A stretch of DNA of 64,000 nt from Galeopsis tetrahit (Eukaryota > Streptophyta > Magnoliopsida > Lamiales > Lamiaceae), in contig OY776123.1 in NCBI GenBank assembly GCA_963675135.1, positions 6,264,501 to 6,328,500 on the forward strand. The letters are read 5' to 3'. Positions 58,777-64,000 of the stretch are shown here, piece by piece. Positions within the stretch are counted from its first letter, which is position 1; each line of letters starts with the position of its first letter. Under the pieces are notes generated by a model. The model saw only the letters and a program-made list of their open reading frames with translations, was not told where the DNA came from and did no database searches. The position numbers and the translations under genes were made by a program.

Positions 58777-61700
58777 AGATATGCGGTGACCAATACCAAG
58801 CGAGGAAGTGTTACGTAGAATCGGTCAAGATAGCAGACAGGGCCATGTTCCGAGGGATGGAGAGATTCAAAGGTGAAGACCCTGAATTGAAAAGACAGAA
58901 AGTGGGTGAGCAAGTGCAAGAGCAACCCAAGGCCAAAGCAGATGAGGAGTTAATGAGCATCGAGCTTTATCCAGGAAAGGAGGGATTCACAACCAGGATA
59001 GGTACACACATGAACCCTGAGCTCCAAGAAAAGATGATACACACCCTTCAGGAGAATGCGGATATCTTCGCTTTCACGGCGACGGACATGACGGGTATCC
59101 CTCCAGAGATAGCGATGCACCACCTTAATGTAGACCCCAGAGCTAGGCCAGTGAAGCAGAAGTTAAGGAATTTTGGTAAGGAGAAGAACCTAATTGTGAA
59201 AGAGGAAATTGATAAACTGTTGAGTGCAGGGCATGTGAAGAGAGTACAATTCCCTGAGTGGCTCTCGAATGCAGTGTTGGTGTCCAAGGGAGCCGGCAAA
59301 TGGAGGATGTGTATTGACTTTAGAGATCTGAATAAAGCATGTCCTAAGGATCACTATCCCCTGCCTAGAATTGATCAATTGGTAGATGCCACGTCCGGAT
59401 TTGAACTGCTTAGCATGATGGACGCATATCAAGGGTACCATCAAATCCAACTGAATCCCCTTGATATACCAAAGGTATGTTTTATTGCGACATATGGTAC
59501 TTTCGGTTATGTACGTATGCCTTTTGGACTGATAAATGCAGGAGCCACCTATCAAAGAATGGTAGACTCGGTGTTCCGAGGACAGATAGAGAGAAACATG
59601 GAGATTTATGTGGACGATATGCTAGCTAAGAATGTCAAAGCAGAGGAACACATTAACGACCTGAAGGAGATATTTCAGGTAATTAGAGAAAATGGTATTA
59701 AATTAAATCCAGCTAAATGTTCTTTTGGAGTAGGGTCAGGAAAATTCCTGGGATATATGATGACTCAGAGGGGAATAGAGGTCAACCCTGCTAAGGTGAA
59801 GGCGGTCCTCGACATGCAACCTCCTCGAAACCTGAAAGAATTGCAGACCCTGAACGGCAGAATCGCAGCTCTTAGTAGATTCATAGCAAGGTCCGTAGAG
59901 AAGAGCCACCACTTCTTCAGAACGTTAAGGAAGGGGTCGAGGTTTGAATGGGATGAGCAATGTCAAAAAGCTTTCGAAGAATTGAAGCTCCATCTGGAAC
60001 AGCTTCCGAAGCTAACCAAGCCCACTCAGGGAGACGTCTTACTTTTATACCTCTCAGTAGGGGAACATTCCCTGAGTACAGCCCTGATAAAAGAGGAAGG
60101 ACCCGCACAACAACCTATATACTATGTGAGCAAGGTCTTCCAAGGGGCAGAGATCAGATATTCAGAGGTGGAGAAGGCAGCCCTGGCGGTAGTGATAACG
60201 GCTAGGCGACTACGCCCCTACTTCCTGTCCTATAAAGTTATGGTGCGAACTAATTTCCCTTTGAAGCAGACACTAGGGAGAGCAGACTTATCAGGAAGAA
60301 TGGTCAGATGGGCAGTGGAATTACAGGAATACGATATTGATTATGAACCAAGGAGGGCCCTTAAAGCCCAAGCTTTAGCAGACTTCATTCAAGAGTCTAC
60401 CAGAATGGAAGAGGAACAAGGCTGGAAGGTATATGTTGACGGTTCAGCATCCGCTGTAGGATGTGGAGCAGGGATAGTGTTGATTGACCCTGATGGCCAA
60501 GAAGTACAGGTAGCCGTTAAATTCCGGTTCTCAACCTCAAACAACGGTGCAGAATATGAAGCCCTGATTAGAGGGGCTAACATGGCAGCAGAGTTAGGGG
60601 CACAAAAGGTCACCCTGTACTCTGATTCACAGCTGGTAGTGCAACAGGTCATGGGGGAGTATCTCGCCAAAGATGAGAGGATGATCGCCTATCTAGAACA
60701 GGTAAGGAAACTAAAGAATAAATTCCATACTTTTGAAGTGATACAGGTGCCAAGAGAAGAGAATGTGAAAGCAGATGGACTGTCTAAACTAGCTAGTTCC
60801 ACTGAATTCGAGGGAGACGGAAGGGTAACCCTGTTAGTAGCAGATCAATTAGCTACTGAAACTCTGGTTGGAGAGATAACAGCAGGGGATGACTGGAGGA
60901 AAGAAATATGGGAAGAATTGAACAGGGGGCAAGTAACCCCAATGTCCAGAGAGGCCAAAGCTTGGAGAAGGAAGTATTGTATCCTAGGAGGCCAATTGTA
61001 CAAGAGATCCTTCACTCAACCCTATTTGAAATGTCTTTCAAGAAGAGAAGCAGAGCTAGTGATCAAGGACATTCATGAAGGTTGCGCATCCAGCCATGAA
61101 GGTTACCAGACTATGGTGAAGAAGGTATTTAGGGCAGGTTTTTACTGGCCTAATATAATCAGAGACGCTAGGGAATATGTGAAGAAATGTGAGAACTGTC
61201 AGAAGAATGGACCCTTAATACGAGTACCTGCAGAGGAGATAGGGGCCATGTACTCGCCCTGTCCCTTTGCCAAATGGGGGATAGATCTAGTGGGACCCTT
61301 CCCCTTAGCACCTGGAGGAAGAATTTTTTTGATCGTAGCCGTGGATTACTTCAGTAAGTGGGTAGAGGCCGTGCCCTTGGCCATAATAGAAGAAGATAAT
61401 GTAATTCTTTTTCTGGCTAGACATATTTGCTGCAGGTTTGGAGTGCCGAGAATCTTGGTTTCCGACAATGGAACACAATTCAATGGAGAGAAAGTAAGGA
61501 GATGGTGCGAAAGATGGAACATTATACAGAGATTTACTTCGGTAGCCCACCCACAAGCTAATGGGCAGGTGGAAGTTACAAACAGAATCCTAGTGGATGG
61601 CATCCGAACACGATTGCAAGAGGTAGGAGGAAAATGGGTGAAGGAGTTAGACAATGTCCTTTGGTCCTACAGGACCAGCCCTAAAACAGCTACGGGCGAA

Positions 61701-62111
61701 TCTCCCTTCTACTTTGTGTAAGGGGCAGCGGCAGTGATACCTCCTGAAGCCAGACTCAAATCGCACCGAATCACCTATTTTGAAGAGAAAAGAAATGAAG
61801 AATTGATGAGGGAGGCGCTGGACCTGGTAGATGAAGAGAGGGAGATGGCGAGATTGAAAGCAGAAAGGTACAAGAGCCGGATCAAAGCAGCATACGATCG
61901 CAGGGTAATTCCTCGTTCCTTTAAAGCTGGAGATTTAGTCCTTCGGAGAGCAGATGCCTTGAGGAACACTGGAAAGATGGAACCCAATTGGGAAGGTCCG
62001 TACAAGGTAATACAGGTACTAAAAGGCGGAGCGTACAAGCTCCAGGATATGACAGGAAAAGAAATACTGAGGCCATGGAACGTGTGCCACTTGAAGAGGT
62101 TTTATGTTTGA
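58777..62111 (+). pseudogene. Tat copy 2 pol polyprotein
   Basis: Frame from the MITE's right flank to TGA at 62109-62111, with a single internal TAA at 61719-61721 (before GAAAVIPPEA). Order: RT (WRMCIDFRDLNKACPKDHYPLPRID, MPFGLINAGATYQ, IYVDDML), RNase H (LLLYLSVGEHSLSTALI, EVEKAALAVV), archaeal-type RNase H (VYVDGSAS, NNGAEYEALI, LYSDSQLVV), integrase finger (HEG...H, CENCQKNG), core (WGIDLVGPF, VSDNGTQFNG, HPQANGQVEV) and the GPY-type C-terminus (LEPNWEGPYK-like, PWNVCHLKRF). Compared with copy 1 it keeps the RT block and the catalytic Asp of the second RNase H. Confidence 0.93.
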
Positions 62112-62688
62112 GAAGGTGTTATTTCCTTACCATCTTTCCCTTTATGAACAATTTTAAATGTTTGTTTCTCATTCGAATAATTGCTTCACCGGCACTCTTT
62201 TTCCCTCTACGTGGGTTTCCCCTTGGGGTTTTACCACGTAGAGGTTTTTAATGAGGCCAGCATAGGTTCCCCTTATTTGCCTATGTTGATAAACACTTTG
62301 AATCAATGGAGCATAGTTTTTGGAAAACTTCAGCGATTTCCCTTAATGCATGTTAATGTGATGATGAGATGATGCTTATATTCTGATTTTAAGATGAGAT
62401 GGCCCTTATGCATTCTGATTTTAAGTTGATGAAGTGTTGCTCATGCGATTAATATTGTGCCGAGATAACGGACAAATGTCCATATAATGAACGTTGAGAT
62501 AATAAATGTGTTCTGAGGACTAAAACATAAGATGATAGAGATATTGCAAGATAGAAAAACTTACACCAACTCACGAATGTTTAAAAGGAAAATGCATAAG
62601 GACAATTTCCAAAGTTTCTATACACGACAGCCTCTAAAGCTAGGGGGAGTAGGGGATATGGTAGCGGAAGATATGATTAACCTGCCGA
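62112..62688 (+). other. Post-pol spacer of Tat copy 2, with stem-loop
   Basis: Noncoding. A perfect 11-bp stem (62202-62212 with 62232-62242, 19-nt loop containing CCCCTTGGGG) precedes GTTTTTAATGAGG. The same structure, weaker, occurs after pol in copy 1. Confidence 0.7.
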
Positions 62689-63050
62689 TAATCCCTAAGA
62701 ACTCTTACGAGTATAAACAACTTCAGGGAGAGTATAATCCTTAAGAACTCTTACGAGTATAAACAACTTAAGGGAGAGTATAATCCCTGAGAACTCTTAC
62801 GAGTATAAACAACTTCAGGGAGAGTATAATCCCTAAGAACTCTTACGAGTATAAACAACTTCAGGGAGAGTATAATCCCTAAGAACTCTTACGAGTATAA
62901 ACAACTTCAGGGAGAGTATAATCCCTAAGAACTCTTACGAGTATAAACAACTTCAGGGAGAGTATAATCCCTAAGAACTCTTACGAGTATAAACAACTTC
63001 AGGGAGAGTATAATCCCTAAGAACTCTTACGAGTATAAACAACTTTTGGG
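62689..63050 (+). repeat. 46-bp tandem array, eight units
   Basis: The motif CGAGTATAAACAACTT recurs at 62708, 62754, 62800, 62846, 62892, 62938, 62984 and 63030. Units are nearly identical and end in GGGAGAGTATAATCCCTAA. Confidence 0.95.
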
Positions 63051-63270
63051 AAAGTATAATCCCTAAACATTCTAACTTTTGGGAGAGTATAATCCCTAAA
63101 TATTCTAACTTTTAGGAGAGTATAATCCCTAAACATTCTAACTTTTGGGAGAGTATAATCCCTAAACATTCTAACTTTTGGGAGAGTATAATCCCTAAAT
63201 ATTCTAACTTTTGGGAGAGTATAATCCCTAAATATTCTAACTTTTAGGAGAGTATAATCCCTAAAAACTC
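63051..63270 (+). repeat. 33-bp tandem array, about six units
   Basis: CTAACTTTT recurs every 33 bp from 63072 to 63237. The unit shares GGGAGAGTATAATCCCTAAA with the 46-bp array before it, so one array was derived from the other. Confidence 0.93.
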
Positions 63271-63673
63271 TAACTCTAGAAAGAAACTAGAAGCATTATC
63301 AAGTCACCAAGTAAGTACAAAAACATAAACCCTATATTCTCATTTAAGATTTCTCTATGAGCTTTAGAGCCTTTACGTGTCAAGAAGATGCTAGAAACAT
63401 GCTAAAACCATAAGTAAAGAAAGAGCAGGACAAGTATTACATCATATATCTAATAGCAGAGATAGAGATATATATATATATGCATGCCAAGTGATAATGT
63501 GCAGGTACGATATTAAGCAGAAAATAAAACAAGAATATCCCAGACCAAGGGCACCATGCCTTGGCCCTCCACAGAAAAACGCAGGAGTGTGGAGTCTCCT
63601 GAAAATACCAAAAGGGGCCTTAACAAAAATAAAAGTGTTTCAAAAGTACCGAAATGTTATCAGAGAAATAGAG
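63271..63673 (+). other. Spacer between arrays and antisense gene
   Basis: No gene seen. A short TA microsatellite (ATATATATATAT) near 63,470. Confidence 0.45.
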
Positions 63674-64000
63674 TTATGAAGAGAGGGGAAGATCATTCTT
63701 CCCCTCGAGACCCTCTCCTGCTTCATCCACTTGTCCACTGGAACCACCCCCTTCCGCTTTCTCCTCTAGGACGCCAGCTGCCACAGTTGCCACATGATCA
63801 GGGTTAGCCACGTGGATGGGGAATATCAAGTCCTTTGCGGGTACTAGATCGTCCAATTTCAGGGCAGCTTCTTTCAGCTCCAAGATCGTCTTCCTCATCC
63901 CAGGTAACCACCAGGGAGTGTTGATGTCCTCCTTAGCATCTCCAGGGAACTTAGGGGGAGTGTCCAGTTCATCCAACCGAAGGGCACGAATATACTGACC
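63674..64000 (-). pseudogene. Antisense gene of Tat copy 2, C-terminal exon (partial)
   Basis: Open on the minus strand from the window edge to a stop at 63674. DTPPKFPGDAKEDINTPWWLPGMRKTI matches the pattern PKFLGDPKESPDSPWWLPGM of the copy 1 antisense gene, and both end in a Glu/Gly-rich tail. The rest lies beyond the window, so I cannot say whether it is intact. Confidence 0.75.

Larger units (their letters stand above)
34388..64000 (+). mobile_element. Ty3/gypsy Tat-type LTR retrotransposon, copy 2, with nested insertions (3' end outside)
   Basis: 5' LTR, PBS, gag, protease, pol, tandem arrays and antisense gene follow the plan of copy 1. Its own sequence is 34388-35963, 41758-42178, 57217-58213 and 58777-64000. 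The gaps are a TNT1-like copia, a SIRE-like copia and an hAT MITE, each flanked by its own target-site duplication. Pol keeps all domains with one internal stop. Gag has several stops in its first part. Confidence 0.93.

Noticed and set aside
62689..63270. CRISPR-like spaced repeats
   Set aside because: Units are contiguous tandem repeats without unique spacers, inside a plant retrotransposon.

Overview
This is nuclear DNA of a flowering plant, most likely a eudicot. Three intron-containing plant genes sit between nested LTR retrotransposons and many small 'CTCCCTCCGT'-type MITEs. I cannot name the species. Exons were built by eye from reading frames and splice sites.

Region 1 (1-9367): the 3' part of a decayed Ty3/gypsy Tat-type element (copy 1). 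It has gag-protease-pol with stops and frameshifts, a 124-bp tandem array, an antisense gene with two introns, a polypurine tract and a 3' LTR. It landed inside a MITE.

Region 2 (9368-14567): truncated and complete MITEs, a probable non-autonomous Helitron (10981-13286) next to the 3' end of a second one, and no convincing host gene.

Region 3 (14568-34387): host genes, all on the minus strand. They are FTRC (ferredoxin-thioredoxin reductase catalytic chain, 6 exons, 14568-17095), a four-CRM-domain chloroplast intron-splicing factor most like CFM2 (24435-30643) and a CREG-family secreted protein (5 exons, 31758-33482). Two of the three products are expected in the plastid; the CREG protein has a secretory signal. 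A 95-codon ORF at 20573-20860 may be a small gene. Intergenic DNA holds MITEs and a long inverted repeat.

Region 4 (34388-64000): a second Tat-type element (copy 2, 5' LTR present, 3' LTR beyond the window), split by three insertions. These are a TNT1-like Ty1/copia element (35964-41752, TSD CTAAC), a 15-kb SIRE/Maximus-type Ty1/copia element on the minus strand (42179-57211, TSD AAATC) and an hAT-like MITE (58214-58768, 8-bp TSD). Both copia insertions hit gag, and the host frame reads straight across each empty site. After pol come two related tandem arrays and the start of an antisense gene like that of copy 1.

Most unusual points: a SIRE-type element whose LTRs show no substitution by eye, yet whose third ORF (about 1,595 codons) carries two in-frame stops; a copia element with the same primer-binding site as the unrelated Tat element it sits in; and a spliced antisense gene in the Tat element.
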